A DNA stretch of 64,000 nucleotides, taken from contig DHVB01000077.1 in assembly GCA_002412425.1 (NCBI GenBank), positions 1 to 64,000 of the forward strand. The letters are read 5' to 3'. Made by a program: the position numbers and the translations under genes. The stretch comes from Bacteroidales bacterium UBA5219 (GTDB lineage Bacteria > Bacteroidota > Bacteroidia > Bacteroidales > ML635J-15). Below, in pieces: positions 36,882 to 46,787 of this stretch. A model generated the notes under the pieces. It saw only the letters and a list, made by a program, of their open reading frames with translations, was not told the DNA's origin and did not search any database. Within the stretch, counting starts at the first letter, position 1. Every line of letters starts with the position of its first letter.

Positions 36882-38756
36882 ATGTGCGGAATTGCTGGAA
36901 TATTTTCTTTTGATAAAGCTAGTACTGAATATTCAAAATATTTAGAAAAAAGTATTAGTGCTTTAATAAAGAATAAAAATGAAAAACCAGATTTATTTAT
37001 TGAAGACAATATTGCTTTTGCCTATTTAAAAAACACACAACACGCTGAAAATCAAAACAATATTGTAATAAGCGATGATAAAAACTACCTCTTATTACTT
37101 GAAGGCGATATTTTTTATACCGAAAATTTAAAAAATCTAATAAATAATACTGATAAAATTAAATTAAAAACTGACTCCGAAATTTTACTTTTTCTTTTAA
37201 TAGAACATGGCGAATCGATTATTGAAAAACTAAATGGAAACTTTGTATTTGCATTTTTTAATAAAATAACAAACACTCTTATTGTTAGCAGAGACTACAT
37301 AGGTTTTAAAAATTTGTTCTTTTATAAAGATGATGAAAAATTTATTTTTTCAACAGAATTAAAATCTATTTTACAATTTGATATTACAAAAGAAATTAAT
37401 TCTGCCGCATTATTCTCATACCTACAATTGAACTATATTTTACCAAATGTAAGTATCATTAAAAATATAAATAAACTTGGATACGGCAGTTTTTTAAAAA
37501 TTAATAAACAAGGATTTGAAATTAAAAACTATTATAAAATAATACCAAGTTTTAATCCTGAAAATTATGACAATTTTGAAATAGCTTCTTCTAAGTTAAG
37601 ACAATTGTTAAGTGATGCAATTGAAGACAACTTAGCTAAACACCCTGATGCTTCTTGCTTCTTATCGGGTGGAATTGACTCTAGCTTAATAACAGCTTTA
37701 GCCTCAAAGTTTAAAAAGAATTTGAATACTTTTTCTATTGGATATAAAGATGTAGATTTTTTTGATGAAACCCAATTTGCTGAATTAGTTGCACAAAAAT
37801 ATAATACCAATCATACTAGTTTTAAAATTACAAACCAAGAATTGTTAGATAATATTGACTCCGCTTTTGATAATTTTGACGAACCGTTTGCCGATAGTTC
37901 TGCTCTTGCTTTAAATATTTTAAGTAAACATGTTAGTCAACATAGCTCTGTAGTTTTAAGTGGAGATGGAGCTGACGAGATGTTTGCAGGCTACAACAAG
38001 CATTCTGCACATTTTCAAGCTAGCTATCCTGGTACAAAAGAAAAAATTGCATCTGGGTTAAATCCAATTTGGAAAATAGTTCCAAAATCTAGAAGCTCAA
38101 AAATGTCAAATTTAGCACGACAATTAGATAGGTTTGCCACTGGATACGGGCTTAATCCTAACGACAGATATTGGTTTTGGGCAACTATTGGAACAGAAGA
38201 ATACGCAAAAAATATTTTAAAATTACCAATTGATTACTCTCAGTTTTCAGCAAAAAAACACAAATATATAAATCAAGATATTTGTTTAAAAGATATAAAT
38301 AACGTATTACTAACCGACATGAATTTAGTTTTGCAAGGCGATATGCTTATCAAAGTTAGCACAATGTCGGCAGGAAATAGATTAAAAATATTTGCACCTT
38401 TTTTGGATAAAAACATTATTGATTATTCGTTTAGTTTACCATCACATTTTAAAATTAATTCCACAAGTCGAAAACGAATTTTAAAAAATGCATTTAACGA
38501 TTTGCTTCCTGATGAAATTTTCAGTCGTCCTAAACATGGTTTTGAAGTTCCTTTGCTAATGTGGTTTAAAAAAGATTTAAAACATCTAATTGAGGATAAA
38601 ATTTTATCTGAAGATTTTATAAAAGAGCAAGGAATTTTTAATTACAAAGAAATTTCAAGTCTCAAGCAAAAACTCAATTCTCCAAACCCACACGATAGTC
38701 CTGCAAAAATATGGGCAATTATAGTTTTTCAAAAATGGTGGACAAAACATATGTAA
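36882..38756 (+). CDS. asparagine-synthetase-like protein with degenerate glutaminase domain
   Basis: Residues 1-200 form the class II glutamine amidotransferase domain, starting MCGIAGIFSF with the nucleophile Cys 2. Residues about 225-600 are the synthetase domain, with the PP-loop FLSGGIDSSL (about 262) and LSGDGADEMFAGY (about 360). In the first domain the canonical RGPD and HRRLSI motifs are not recognisable, and the oxyanion NGE is replaced by EGD. The distal TDSE motif remains. It may use ammonia or amidate another substrate. It is cotranscribed with a glycosyltransferase, so a role in modifying a surface polysaccharide is possible. Confidence 0.85.
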   Translation: MCGIAGIFSFDKASTEYSKYLEKSISALIKNKNEKPDLFIEDNIAFAYLKNTQHAENQNNIVISDDKNYLLLLEGDIFYTENLKNLINNTDKIKLKTDSEILLFLLIEHGESIIEKLNGNFVFAFFNKITNTLIVSRDYIGFKNLFFYKDDEKFIFSTELKSILQFDITKEINSAALFSYLQLNYILPNVSIIKNINKLGYGSFLKINKQGFEIKNYYKIIPSFNPENYDNFEIASSKLRQLLSDAIEDNLAKHPDASCFLSGGIDSSLITALASKFKKNLNTFSIGYKDVDFFDETQFAELVAQKYNTNHTSFKITNQELLDNIDSAFDNFDEPFADSSALALNILSKHVSQHSSVVLSGDGADEMFAGYNKHSAHFQASYPGTKEKIASGLNPIWKIVPKSRSSKMSNLARQLDRFATGYGLNPNDRYWFWATIGTEEYAKNILKLPIDYSQFSAKKHKYINQDICLKDINNVLLTDMNLVLQGDMLIKVSTMSAGNRLKIFAPFLDKNIIDYSFSLPSHFKINSTSRKRILKNAFNDLLPDEIFSRPKHGFEVPLLMWFKKDLKHLIEDKILSEDFIKEQGIFNYKEISSLKQKLNSPNPHDSPAKIWAIIVFQKWWTKHM

Positions 38757-38759
38757 ATT

Positions 38760-39956
38760 ATGGCAAAAGTTTTAAGAATTATTAATCGCTTTAATTTAGG
38801 AGGACCAACATACAATGTTGCTTACCTCACTAAGTACTTAGCACCTGAATATGATACTCTTTTAGTTGGTGGATCAAACACTAAAGACGAAGCTTGTTCT
38901 GATTATATCATCAAAAAACTTGGTATCCATGCAATTACTATCCCTGAAATGAGTAGAGAAATTGGATATAATGATTTAATAGCATATGCAAAAATTAAAA
39001 ACATAATAAAACGTTATAAACCAGATATAGTTCATACTCATGCATCAAAAGCCGGATATTTAGGAAGAAGAGCTGCCATAAGTTTAAAAGTACCAGTTAT
39101 AGTGCATACATTTCATGGACACATATTCCACTCATACTTTAATAAACAAGCTACATCTTTATTCAAAAGTTTGGAACAAAGTTTAGCAAAAAAAACTGAT
39201 GCGATTATAGCCATTAGTCCTATCCAAAAAGATGAATTATGTAATATTCATAAAATTGCTCCAGAAGAAAAGTTCAGAATAATTCCATTAGGATTTGATT
39301 TAAATAGATTTCAAGAAAATTTACAGGAAAAAAGAAAAATATTTAGAACAAGATATAACTTAAAAGATGATGACATTGTAATTTCAAGTGTTGGACGATT
39401 AGTGCCAATAAAAAACCACCCATTATTTATAAAATCTATTGCTAAAGTTAAAGAAAAAACAAATAAGAACGTTAAAGCTATGATTGTTGGAGACGGCTCT
39501 CTTCGCAATGAATTTGTTGAGCTAGCACATTCTTTAAATTTGAATGTTTCTACACCCGAAAAAACAGAACCAAATCCCGACATCATTTTCACATCTTGGA
39601 TAGAAGATGCAGACATAGTTTTTGCAGGTTCGGAAATTGCAGCATTAAGTTCATTTAACGAAGGCACTCCTGTATCATTAATTGAAGCTCAAGCATCTAA
39701 CATCCCAGTTATATCAACAGACGTAGGTGGAGTTAAAGATATTATAATAGAAGGTAAAACAGGTTTACTTTGTAAAAATGATGATGTTGATGATTATGCC
39801 GAAAAACTTTTAATTTTAATTGAAAACGACAAGCTAAGAGAAGAAATGTCATTAAAGGGCTGGGAATTTGTAAAAAATAAATTTCACTATTCCAGATTAG
39901 TAAATGATGTTAAATTACTCTATGTCGAACTTCTAAAAAACTCACAAATAAAATAA
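38760..39956 (+). CDS. family 4 glycosyltransferase
   Basis: A 398-residue GT-B retaining glycosyltransferase. The N-terminal acceptor domain begins RIINRFNLGGPTYNV. HTHASKAGYLGRRAA and HTFHGHIFHSYF follow, as in capsule and LPS transferases of the GT4 group. The donor-site E-x7-E is EGTPVSLIE (about 301-309), then VISTDVGG. No membrane segment is seen. It starts 3 bases after the asnB-like gene, so they form one operon. The sugar is unknown. Confidence 0.92.
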   Translation: MAKVLRIINRFNLGGPTYNVAYLTKYLAPEYDTLLVGGSNTKDEACSDYIIKKLGIHAITIPEMSREIGYNDLIAYAKIKNIIKRYKPDIVHTHASKAGYLGRRAAISLKVPVIVHTFHGHIFHSYFNKQATSLFKSLEQSLAKKTDAIIAISPIQKDELCNIHKIAPEEKFRIIPLGFDLNRFQENLQEKRKIFRTRYNLKDDDIVISSVGRLVPIKNHPLFIKSIAKVKEKTNKNVKAMIVGDGSLRNEFVELAHSLNLNVSTPEKTEPNPDIIFTSWIEDADIVFAGSEIAALSSFNEGTPVSLIEAQASNIPVISTDVGGVKDIIIEGKTGLLCKNDDVDDYAEKLLILIENDKLREEMSLKGWEFVKNKFHYSRLVNDVKLLYVELLKNSQIK

Positions 39957-40003
39957 AATACATAAGAAAATCATATCGCATTTTAAGATTCAATTAATTT
40001 AAT

Positions 40004-40011
40004 TAATTTTG
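40004..40011 (+). promoter_or_regulatory. -7 box of the gldFG operon
   Basis: TAATTTTG matches TAnnTTTG, 27 bases ahead of the gldF ATG. Confidence 0.45.
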
Positions 40012-40038
40012 TGAACCAAAATTTTAAAATTTTACTTG

Positions 40039-40770
40039 ATGTTTACTTTATTTTTTAAAGAAATAAAAGAGTTTTTTAGCTCAGTAACAGGATACCTTGT
40101 TGTGATAATTTTTTTGCTAATAAACTCAATGTTTTTATGGATATTTAAAGGAGCTTTCAATATTTTTGACCTCGAAATGGCAAATATTGATAGCCTTTTT
40201 ATAATTTCACCTTGGGTATTTTTATTTTTAGTTCCAGCAATTACTATGAATATGTTTGCAGGAGAATACAAGTCTGGAACTATGGAATTACTTTTAACGC
40301 GTCCATTAACAGAATTTCAAATTGTTTTTGCCAAATACTTGGCTAGTGTTGTGCTTGTATTAGTGGCTTTAGCTCCTACTCTACTATATTTATTTTCAAT
40401 TTATTTTTTAGCAGATCCTGTCGGCAACGTTGATTTCGGTGCTATTTTTGGTTCTTATATAGGATTGTTTTTCTTAGCAGCTATTTATTCTGCATTAGGA
40501 ATATTTGCAAGTTCATTAACAAAAAATACTATAATATCTTTTTTACTCGGATTATTATTTTGTTATGTATTTTTTCTTGGTTTTGAAAATCTTTCATATT
40601 TAATAAGTTCGGGAAAACTCTCAAATTTTATTATTTCACTCGGAATAAACGACCACTATAGGTCTATGAGTCGTGGAGTAATTGATAGTCGCGATGTCGT
40701 TTATTTTTTATCGGTAATTAGCATATTTATTTTTGTTACAAAACTTAGATTAGAAAGTCGTAAATGGTAA
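40039..40770 (+). CDS. gldF: gliding-motility ABC transporter permease GldF
   Basis: A 243-residue inner-membrane permease with six predicted helices. It resembles ABC-2 permeases, with the conserved FAGEYKSGTMELLLTRPL loop near residue 73. It is identified as GldF mainly because gldG follows with a 7-base overlap. With GldA and GldG it forms an ABC transporter needed for gliding in some, not all, Bacteroidota. gldA is not in this window. ATG 40039 is preferred over the TTG three bases upstream. Confidence 0.88.
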   Translation: MFTLFFKEIKEFFSSVTGYLVVIIFLLINSMFLWIFKGAFNIFDLEMANIDSLFIISPWVFLFLVPAITMNMFAGEYKSGTMELLLTRPLTEFQIVFAKYLASVVLVLVALAPTLLYLFSIYFLADPVGNVDFGAIFGSYIGLFFLAAIYSALGIFASSLTKNTIISFLLGLLFCYVFFLGFENLSYLISSGKLSNFIISLGINDHYRSMSRGVIDSRDVVYFLSVISIFIFVTKLRLESRKW

Positions 40771-42548
40771 ATAGTATGGAAAACAATAATAAAAAAAATA
40801 AAACCTCTCGCTCGACATTAAAAAAACAAAATATACTTCAAGCGATATTAATTTTGGTATTAATCATTGTCTTCAACCTGTTGTCGTCAATGGTATTTTT
40901 TAGGCTTGACCTCACTAAAGAAAAAAGATTTTCGATTACTGACACTTCAAAAAAAATATTAGATGATTTAGAAGACAAAATAATTATTGATGTTTATTTA
41001 GAAGGAGATGATTTGCCTGTTGAATTGCTAAGATACCAAAAAACTGTTAAAGAATTTTTAGACAATTTTAAATCATATTCAAATAAAATAGAAGTTATTT
41101 TTAAAAACCCATTCGAAGAAGGCAATTCTGAACAAAACCGAGAAATTTATTTTCAATTATATAATAAAGGACTAAGCCCAACTTACATTAGCCAATCACA
41201 AGATATGGGGCGAAGTGAAAAAATGATTTTTGCTGGAGCACTTTTGAAATATGGAGAAAAAGAATTTCCAATAAATTTAATAAACAACAATTTAAGTTCT
41301 GGAAGCAATTATGTAGGTTTGTCCGAAACTGAATTAGAAAGAGATTTTATCCATGCTATTTGGATGTTAACAAACGACAAACTCAAAAAAATTGCTTTTC
41401 TAGATGGGCATAAAGAGCTTTCAGAATATCAAACTTACGACATAATGACCTCTCTTTCAAAATATTACCACATCGACAGAGTAATTATGAATCAAGTTTT
41501 AAATGCTTTAGACGGTTATGATGTAGTGGTGGTTGCTAAGCCAGAAGGATATTTTACAGAAAGAGATAAGTTTATCTTGGATCAATACATAATGCAAGGT
41601 GGTAAAATGATATGGTTAGTAGAATGGATGAAAATTGATATGGATTCTCTAAGTACTAAACCAATGCAAATGGCAATGCTAAACGATATAAACTTAGACG
41701 ACCAATTATTTAATTATGGTGTTAGAATCAACCCTGATTTAATTCAAGATTTATCTTGTTTAAGTATTCCTGTTTATGTTAATACAGTTGACGGAAAACC
41801 ACAATTTGAGCCTAGACCTTGGCCCTTTTTTCCAGTTATTGTACCCGACACATTATTAAATCATCAATTATTAAAAAACTTAGATATCATACGCACACAT
41901 TTTGTTAGCTCCATAGATACTGTTGGAGAAAATCCAAAAATTAAGAAAACCATTCTTTTAAGAACTTCTAAATTTTCTAAAACCATGACTCACCCTGTAG
42001 AGGTAAATTTAGAAATAATGAGAAACGAACCAGAATTAAAAACTTTTAACAAACCAAACTTGCCAATAGCTGTTCTTTTGGAAGGGCAATTTAGATCTAA
42101 CTTCGTAAATCGCTTATCAGATGAATTTGCAAACAATCCAGATTTTAAATTTATTCCAGAAAGTGAAGAAACTAAGATGATAGTAATTTCAGACGGAGAT
42201 TTTATTAGAAACGAAGTTAGAGTAATGGGAAACAAACAACAACCCTATCCCTTGGGTGCTGACAAATATTATCCCGAACAATTTACGCCAGGGAATACCC
42301 AGTTTTTTGTAAACTGTGTTAATTATTTATGTGCTGACGATGATTTTATATCCTTACGTATGAGGGAAATCAAAATTAGAAAACTTAATAAAGCCGAACT
42401 TCGAGAAAATAAACAACACTGGCTTTATTTTAACTTAACACTTCCTATTTTGTCTATTATTATAATAGGTGTTGTTATTCTTTTTTCTAGAAAAATTAAA
42501 TTTAACAAAAAACCTTTAAAAATTCATAAAACTTATTCTAAAAAATGA
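40764..42548 (+). CDS. gldG: gliding-motility-associated ABC transporter protein GldG
   Basis: A 594-residue membrane protein. One N-terminal helix (about 24-45) and one near the C-terminus (about 555-577) flank a large periplasmic domain. FRLDLTKEKRFSITDTSK after the first helix is the GldG/DUF7088 signature. The AFLDGHKELS and VVVAKPEGYFTERDKFILDQYIMQGG segments fit the intraflagellar-transport-like (IFT52-type) domain. It partners GldF. The following gene overlaps its stop by 4 bases (ATGA). Confidence 0.9.
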   Translation: MVNSMENNNKKNKTSRSTLKKQNILQAILILVLIIVFNLLSSMVFFRLDLTKEKRFSITDTSKKILDDLEDKIIIDVYLEGDDLPVELLRYQKTVKEFLDNFKSYSNKIEVIFKNPFEEGNSEQNREIYFQLYNKGLSPTYISQSQDMGRSEKMIFAGALLKYGEKEFPINLINNNLSSGSNYVGLSETELERDFIHAIWMLTNDKLKKIAFLDGHKELSEYQTYDIMTSLSKYYHIDRVIMNQVLNALDGYDVVVVAKPEGYFTERDKFILDQYIMQGGKMIWLVEWMKIDMDSLSTKPMQMAMLNDINLDDQLFNYGVRINPDLIQDLSCLSIPVYVNTVDGKPQFEPRPWPFFPVIVPDTLLNHQLLKNLDIIRTHFVSSIDTVGENPKIKKTILLRTSKFSKTMTHPVEVNLEIMRNEPELKTFNKPNLPIAVLLEGQFRSNFVNRLSDEFANNPDFKFIPESEETKMIVISDGDFIRNEVRVMGNKQQPYPLGADKYYPEQFTPGNTQFFVNCVNYLCADDDFISLRMREIKIRKLNKAELRENKQHWLYFNLTLPILSIIIIGVVILFSRKIKFNKKPLKIHKTYSKK

Positions 42549-43567
42549 AAAAAACAAATTTAATATTACTCATAATAGTTTTAGTTTTAGTTATAGTTAC
42601 TGCAAGTATATATTTTTTTCAGAACACAAGTAGTCAACCTGCTTACAGAGATTTTGCAATTAAAGATACTGCAAGCATTGATAAAATTTTTATTGCCGAC
42701 AAAAACAGCAATACTGTTTTATTAGAAAGAAAAGATGGCTATTGGGAAGCAAATAAAAGTTTTGTAGCAAGAAGAGATTTGACAAACCTATTGTTAGAAA
42801 CTTTTTACAGAATTGAAGTTAGTTCGCCTGTTCCTAATTCAAAATTAGACAAAGTTTTAAAAGACTTATCAGTTAGTGGTGTTAAATGTGAAATATATCA
42901 AAATGGAAAACTTTCAAAAACTTACTATATAGGTGGAGTTACAGATGACAACATTGGCTCATACATGATTATGGAAGGCTCTGACCAGCCGTTTATTGTG
43001 AGAATTCCTGGATTTAACGGTTTCTTAAATGTAAGATATAATACTAACCCAAACGAATGGAAAGAAAAACTTATTTTTAATTACAAAGTACAGGACATTG
43101 CCAAAGTTACAGTAGAATATTCAAATTCGCCTGATGAATCTTTTATTGCAATTAGTAAAGGTAATAATGAATTTGATTTAAAAGAAATAAATGGAAGTAA
43201 AGTTAAATTCGATTTCGACACAATAAAAGTAAAAACTTATATTTCATCATGCAAACTAATTGGCTTCGATGCTTATATTTCTGATTCTTTACAACAAGAA
43301 AAATACGACAGCCTTTCGGTTCTTCCATTTGTGGCAAAATACACCATTGAAGACATTCATGGAAACGCAAAAAGTTTTAAAACATATCTAAGACAAAATA
43401 TAACAAAACTTTTAGATGACGAAGGAAACTTATACGAATGGGACATAGATTATTTATATGGAATCCTTGATGATAAAACTGTTGTTTTATTACAATATTA
43501 TGTTATAGACCCCATAGCAACAGGCAAATACGAGTTTATTAAAAACACAGAAGAACATGATTATTAA
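42545..43567 (+). CDS. DUF4340 domain protein of the gld operon
   Basis: A 340-residue protein with one N-terminal membrane anchor (about 4-25) and a periplasmic, beta-rich DUF4340-type region. This contains repeated VLLERKDGYWEANK-like strands and TYYIGGVTDDN. The start overlaps the gldG stop by 4 bases, so translation is coupled. Proteins of this family often accompany GldG-like ABC exporters; the molecular role is unknown. This link supports a single complex of the three products. Confidence 0.82.
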   Translation: MKKTNLILLIIVLVLVIVTASIYFFQNTSSQPAYRDFAIKDTASIDKIFIADKNSNTVLLERKDGYWEANKSFVARRDLTNLLLETFYRIEVSSPVPNSKLDKVLKDLSVSGVKCEIYQNGKLSKTYYIGGVTDDNIGSYMIMEGSDQPFIVRIPGFNGFLNVRYNTNPNEWKEKLIFNYKVQDIAKVTVEYSNSPDESFIAISKGNNEFDLKEINGSKVKFDFDTIKVKTYISSCKLIGFDAYISDSLQQEKYDSLSVLPFVAKYTIEDIHGNAKSFKTYLRQNITKLLDDEGNLYEWDIDYLYGILDDKTVVLLQYYVIDPIATGKYEFIKNTEEHDY

Positions 43568-43657
43568 AATACTTAACAAAGATTGTTCATAAAAAACTTA
43601 GTATTATAAGTAAAAATATAATAAAATATATTAAATTTAACCACAAATTAAAATTGA

Positions 43658-44794
43658 ATGAATATGAATTTTGTAGTATCAAGCGCCAACCTTTTAGGAC
43701 AATTGCAATTAGTAAGCAAAGTTGTTGTTAGCAAAAACGCTCTTCCAATTTTGGATAATTTACTTTTTGATATTAAAGACGGTATATTAACAGTTACAGG
43801 TAGTGACTTAGAGACTACCATTCAAACTAAAATAGAACTCACTTCATGCGAAGGAGAAGGTAGTATTGCTATAGACACTAAAAAAATATTAGAAATTTTA
43901 AAAGAATTGCCAGACCAACCATTAACTTTCCAAATTAATGTTGAAGAACAAAAAATAGACATTACTTCTTCAAATGGGCAATTCTCTATGACTGGTCAAT
44001 TAGGTGATGATTTTCCTGTAATTCCTTCTATTAAATCGGAAAAAGAAAAGAAGTTTGACATAATGCCAGACATTTTATACGGTGGAATATCTTCTACTAT
44101 TTTTGCAACTGGAGATGACGAACTAAGACCAATTATGAATGGAATTCTTATTGAATTTAAAAATGATAAAGTAAGTTTCGTTGCAACAGATGCTCATAAG
44201 TTAGTAAAATACTCTCGTAAAGAATTAAAAACAGATGAAGAAGTATCTTTTATATTGCCCAAAAAACCAGCAAATCTTATAAAAGGAATTTTACCTAAAG
44301 TTTTTTCTGATGTCGAACTAACTTTTGATGACAAAAATGCTTTATTCACTTTTGAAAACACAAAACTAATTTGCCGCTTAATTGAAGGAACTTATCCAAA
44401 CTATGCTACAGTTATTCCTAAAGATAATCCAAACAAATTAATTGTGGATAGATTAGAATTATTTTCTTCTCTAAAAAGAGTTTCGATTTTTGCTAGCCAA
44501 TCAAGTAGTTTAGTTGGCTTAGAATTTACTGGCAACACTTTAGAAATTAGTGCTAAAGACACAGACTATTCTGTTGCAGGTAACGAAACTATAAATTGTC
44601 AATATTTTGGTGACAATATGAAAATTGGTTTTAAATCTAACTTCTTAATGGAAATACTTAGCAACATTTCAACTCAAGAAGTAATTTTCGAATTATCAGA
44701 CCCAACACGTGCAGGTATAATTTTACCTAAAGATAACGAAAATGAAAACGAAGATGTTTTAATGATATTAATGCCTATGATGCTAAACAATTAA
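43658..44794 (+). CDS. dnaN: DNA polymerase III beta sliding clamp
   Basis: The processivity ring of the replicase. The 378 residues cover the three clamp domains. VSKVVVSKNALPILDNLLFDI near residue 20 is the N-terminal signature. VATDAHKLVKYSRKE lies in domain two near 175, RLIEGTYPNYATVIPKDN near 247, and the C-terminus ends in LMPMML. The first of two close ATGs (43658, 43664) is used. The gene is far from dnaA here and has its own terminator. Confidence 0.96.
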   Translation: MNMNFVVSSANLLGQLQLVSKVVVSKNALPILDNLLFDIKDGILTVTGSDLETTIQTKIELTSCEGEGSIAIDTKKILEILKELPDQPLTFQINVEEQKIDITSSNGQFSMTGQLGDDFPVIPSIKSEKEKKFDIMPDILYGGISSTIFATGDDELRPIMNGILIEFKNDKVSFVATDAHKLVKYSRKELKTDEEVSFILPKKPANLIKGILPKVFSDVELTFDDKNALFTFENTKLICRLIEGTYPNYATVIPKDNPNKLIVDRLELFSSLKRVSIFASQSSSLVGLEFTGNTLEISAKDTDYSVAGNETINCQYFGDNMKIGFKSNFLMEILSNISTQEVIFELSDPTRAGIILPKDNENENEDVLMILMPMMLNN

Positions 44795-44815
44795 TTTTCA
44801 TAACCATAAATAATC

Positions 44816-44838
44816 AGGGGCTTTATGCCCCTTTTTTA
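44816..44838 (+). terminator. intrinsic terminator after dnaN
   Basis: A stem AGGGGC / GCCCCT with a five-base loop is followed by six T. Confidence 0.85.
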
Positions 44839-44859
44839 TCTCACTATATATTTTATACT

Positions 44860-45630
44860 ATGAATATTAAACTAAAAAAACCGATTGTATTTTTCGATCT
44901 CGAAACCACAGGTATTAATCCAGCAACAGATAGAATTGTTGAAATTTCTATTTTAAAAGTTTTTCCAAACGGAAATGAAACTATTAAAACTTTTTTAATA
45001 AACCCAGAAATAAACATACCAAGCGAAGCTAGTGCAATACACGGAATCACTAACGATGACGTTAAAGATGCTCCTACTTTTAAAATGTTAGCAAAAGAAA
45101 TTGTAAGCTTAATGGACGATTCCGACCTTGCTGGTTACAATTCTAATAAATTTGACATACCTCTTTTAGCAGAAGAATTATTAAGAGCAGGTTCTGATTT
45201 TGACCTAAAAAAGCGAAATTTTATTGACGTAATGGTAATTTTTATGAAAAAAGAACCTAGAAATTTAGAAGCTGCCTACAAATTTTATTGCAATAAAGAA
45301 CTCGAAAATGCTCACTCAGCTGAAGCCGATATAAAAGCAACTTATGAAGTTTTTAAAGCACAAACCCACCATTACGACGATCTAAATACTGATGTAGAAA
45401 GCATTTCAAAATATTCATCTCAAAATAAATATGTTGACTTTGCCGGACGATTAATACGCGATGAAAACGACAATGTTATTATAAATTTTGGAAAACATAA
45501 GGGAAAAAACATAAATCATGTTTTTGAAAAAGATACTGCTTATTACGATTGGATTCAAAAAAATGACTTCCCACTTTATACAAAAAAAATGTTTACAGAA
45601 TTGTACATTAAATTTAAACAAAACAAATAA
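44860..45630 (+). CDS. DEDDh 3'-5' exonuclease with ExoX-type C-terminus
   Basis: The 256 residues have an N-terminal DnaQ-like exonuclease domain. Exo I is FFDLETTG (Asp/Glu near 13-15), exo II is in GYNSNKFDIPLL, and exo III is ENAHSAEADIKAT with the DEDDh His and Asp. The C-terminal 60 residues, INFGKHKGKN and YYDWIQKNDFP, match the small domain found in exodeoxyribonuclease X and related proteins. It could be a proofreading or repair exonuclease. Its place directly after dnaN hints at replication, but a terminator separates them. Confidence 0.88.
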   Translation: MNIKLKKPIVFFDLETTGINPATDRIVEISILKVFPNGNETIKTFLINPEINIPSEASAIHGITNDDVKDAPTFKMLAKEIVSLMDDSDLAGYNSNKFDIPLLAEELLRAGSDFDLKKRNFIDVMVIFMKKEPRNLEAAYKFYCNKELENAHSAEADIKATYEVFKAQTHHYDDLNTDVESISKYSSQNKYVDFAGRLIRDENDNVIINFGKHKGKNINHVFEKDTAYYDWIQKNDFPLYTKKMFTELYIKFKQNK

Positions 45631-45649
45631 AATATTAAACTTAGCTCAT

Positions 45650-46735
45650 ATGCAACGTTACATTAGTGTTTTACTCCTAATTTTTATAACAAATCTAAGT
45701 TTTGCTCAAAATCACCAAACCCCAGATTGGTTGCAAGACTTGCCTTATAACACAAGTGAATATATCTATGCCATTGGTTTTAGCGATCCAAAAATGAGCG
45801 ACAGTATCTTAGCAAAAAACTTAGCTTTAAACAGAGCTTTGGCAATTGCTGTTATGGTAAACCAATCACAAGTTTCGTATGCCTCAGATTTTTATGAAGC
45901 AAAATCAGAAGAACACAGATGGTATATTACAAAAGAATCATTTGAAGAATTTGGAAAAATTAAAGCAAGTGCATATGTTAATAATAATTACGAAATTGTA
46001 AAATCAGAAACTAATAGTAACGGTGAGTTAATAATACTATTAAAGTTTTTCCCCTCTCAAGAAAAAGGTGTAGAACATAATTTTAATATAGAAATTGAAT
46101 ATTATAGTCAAGTTTTTGAATTAAGTAATACAAGAGCACTTGAACATTTTAGGAATATAATGTTAAATACTTGTTGGACAAACTTAAAAACAAAAGATAG
46201 CCTTAAAACTTATTACGAACTTTCTAATTACAATAATTACATAAATATAAAAGAATCCTATGGCACACTAGAAATAGAGGCTCCTAGATTTCATTATAAT
46301 TACAAACCTAGTTTAGCAAATAAAATTGATTTTAAAGATTTTAGTTCTTACTCTCCTTTGCAAAAAGGACTTTGGCAATCATATTTAGACTCATACACTC
46401 AAAGTATATTTAACATTAATAAAAACCATTCCTCCAAAATAGGCACTATCCAAGACGAATTTAAAAGAAGCAAAAACACATATGATTCTCAACAAGGGCA
46501 AGGGCAAAAAACAGAAAGTTTAACTAGAAACACTTTAAGGAATACTCTAAATTTTGAACTTGGCGGGATAGAAATATACAACAACTATTTATATAACAGA
46601 GTGTATTTACAAAATAAAAGACCATCATATAGTAATGTAAATTCTTCCCAAATTAAAAACGAAAATAGCAACAATGCAAAAGATAAAAAATCAAAAGAAT
46701 GGTTTTTTAAAAGATGGTTTAAGAAAAAATCATAA
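45650..46735 (+). CDS. exported LPP20-like protein of unknown function
   Basis: A 361-residue protein with a signal peptide (1-20, ending SFAQ). The mature N-terminus, PDWLQDLP...YIYAIGFSD followed by an Ala-rich helix (LALNRALAIAV), resembles LPP20/penicillin-binding-protein-activator-like domains. A longer unassigned region follows, then a Gln/Ser/Asn-rich stretch and a Lys-rich tail. I start at ATG 45650, which has a clear signal peptide. The frame is open further upstream but there overlaps the exonuclease gene. Confidence 0.75.
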   Translation: MQRYISVLLLIFITNLSFAQNHQTPDWLQDLPYNTSEYIYAIGFSDPKMSDSILAKNLALNRALAIAVMVNQSQVSYASDFYEAKSEEHRWYITKESFEEFGKIKASAYVNNNYEIVKSETNSNGELIILLKFFPSQEKGVEHNFNIEIEYYSQVFELSNTRALEHFRNIMLNTCWTNLKTKDSLKTYYELSNYNNYINIKESYGTLEIEAPRFHYNYKPSLANKIDFKDFSSYSPLQKGLWQSYLDSYTQSIFNINKNHSSKIGTIQDEFKRSKNTYDSQQGQGQKTESLTRNTLRNTLNFELGGIEIYNNYLYNRVYLQNKRPSYSNVNSSQIKNENSNNAKDKKSKEWFFKRWFKKKS

Positions 46736-46787
46736 GTCTCCGCCCCATTAAACAAAAATAATAACAACTGTGATAAATTAATATCAA

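Noticed and set aside
36882..39956. Complete capsule or O-antigen locus
   Set aside because: Only one glycosyltransferase and an asparagine-synthetase-like gene are present; no polymerase, flippase or nucleotide-sugar genes flank them.
45518..45649. Upstream extension of the LPP20-like gene
   Set aside because: The extra 44 codons overlap the exonuclease gene, while ATG 45650 starts a clean signal peptide.
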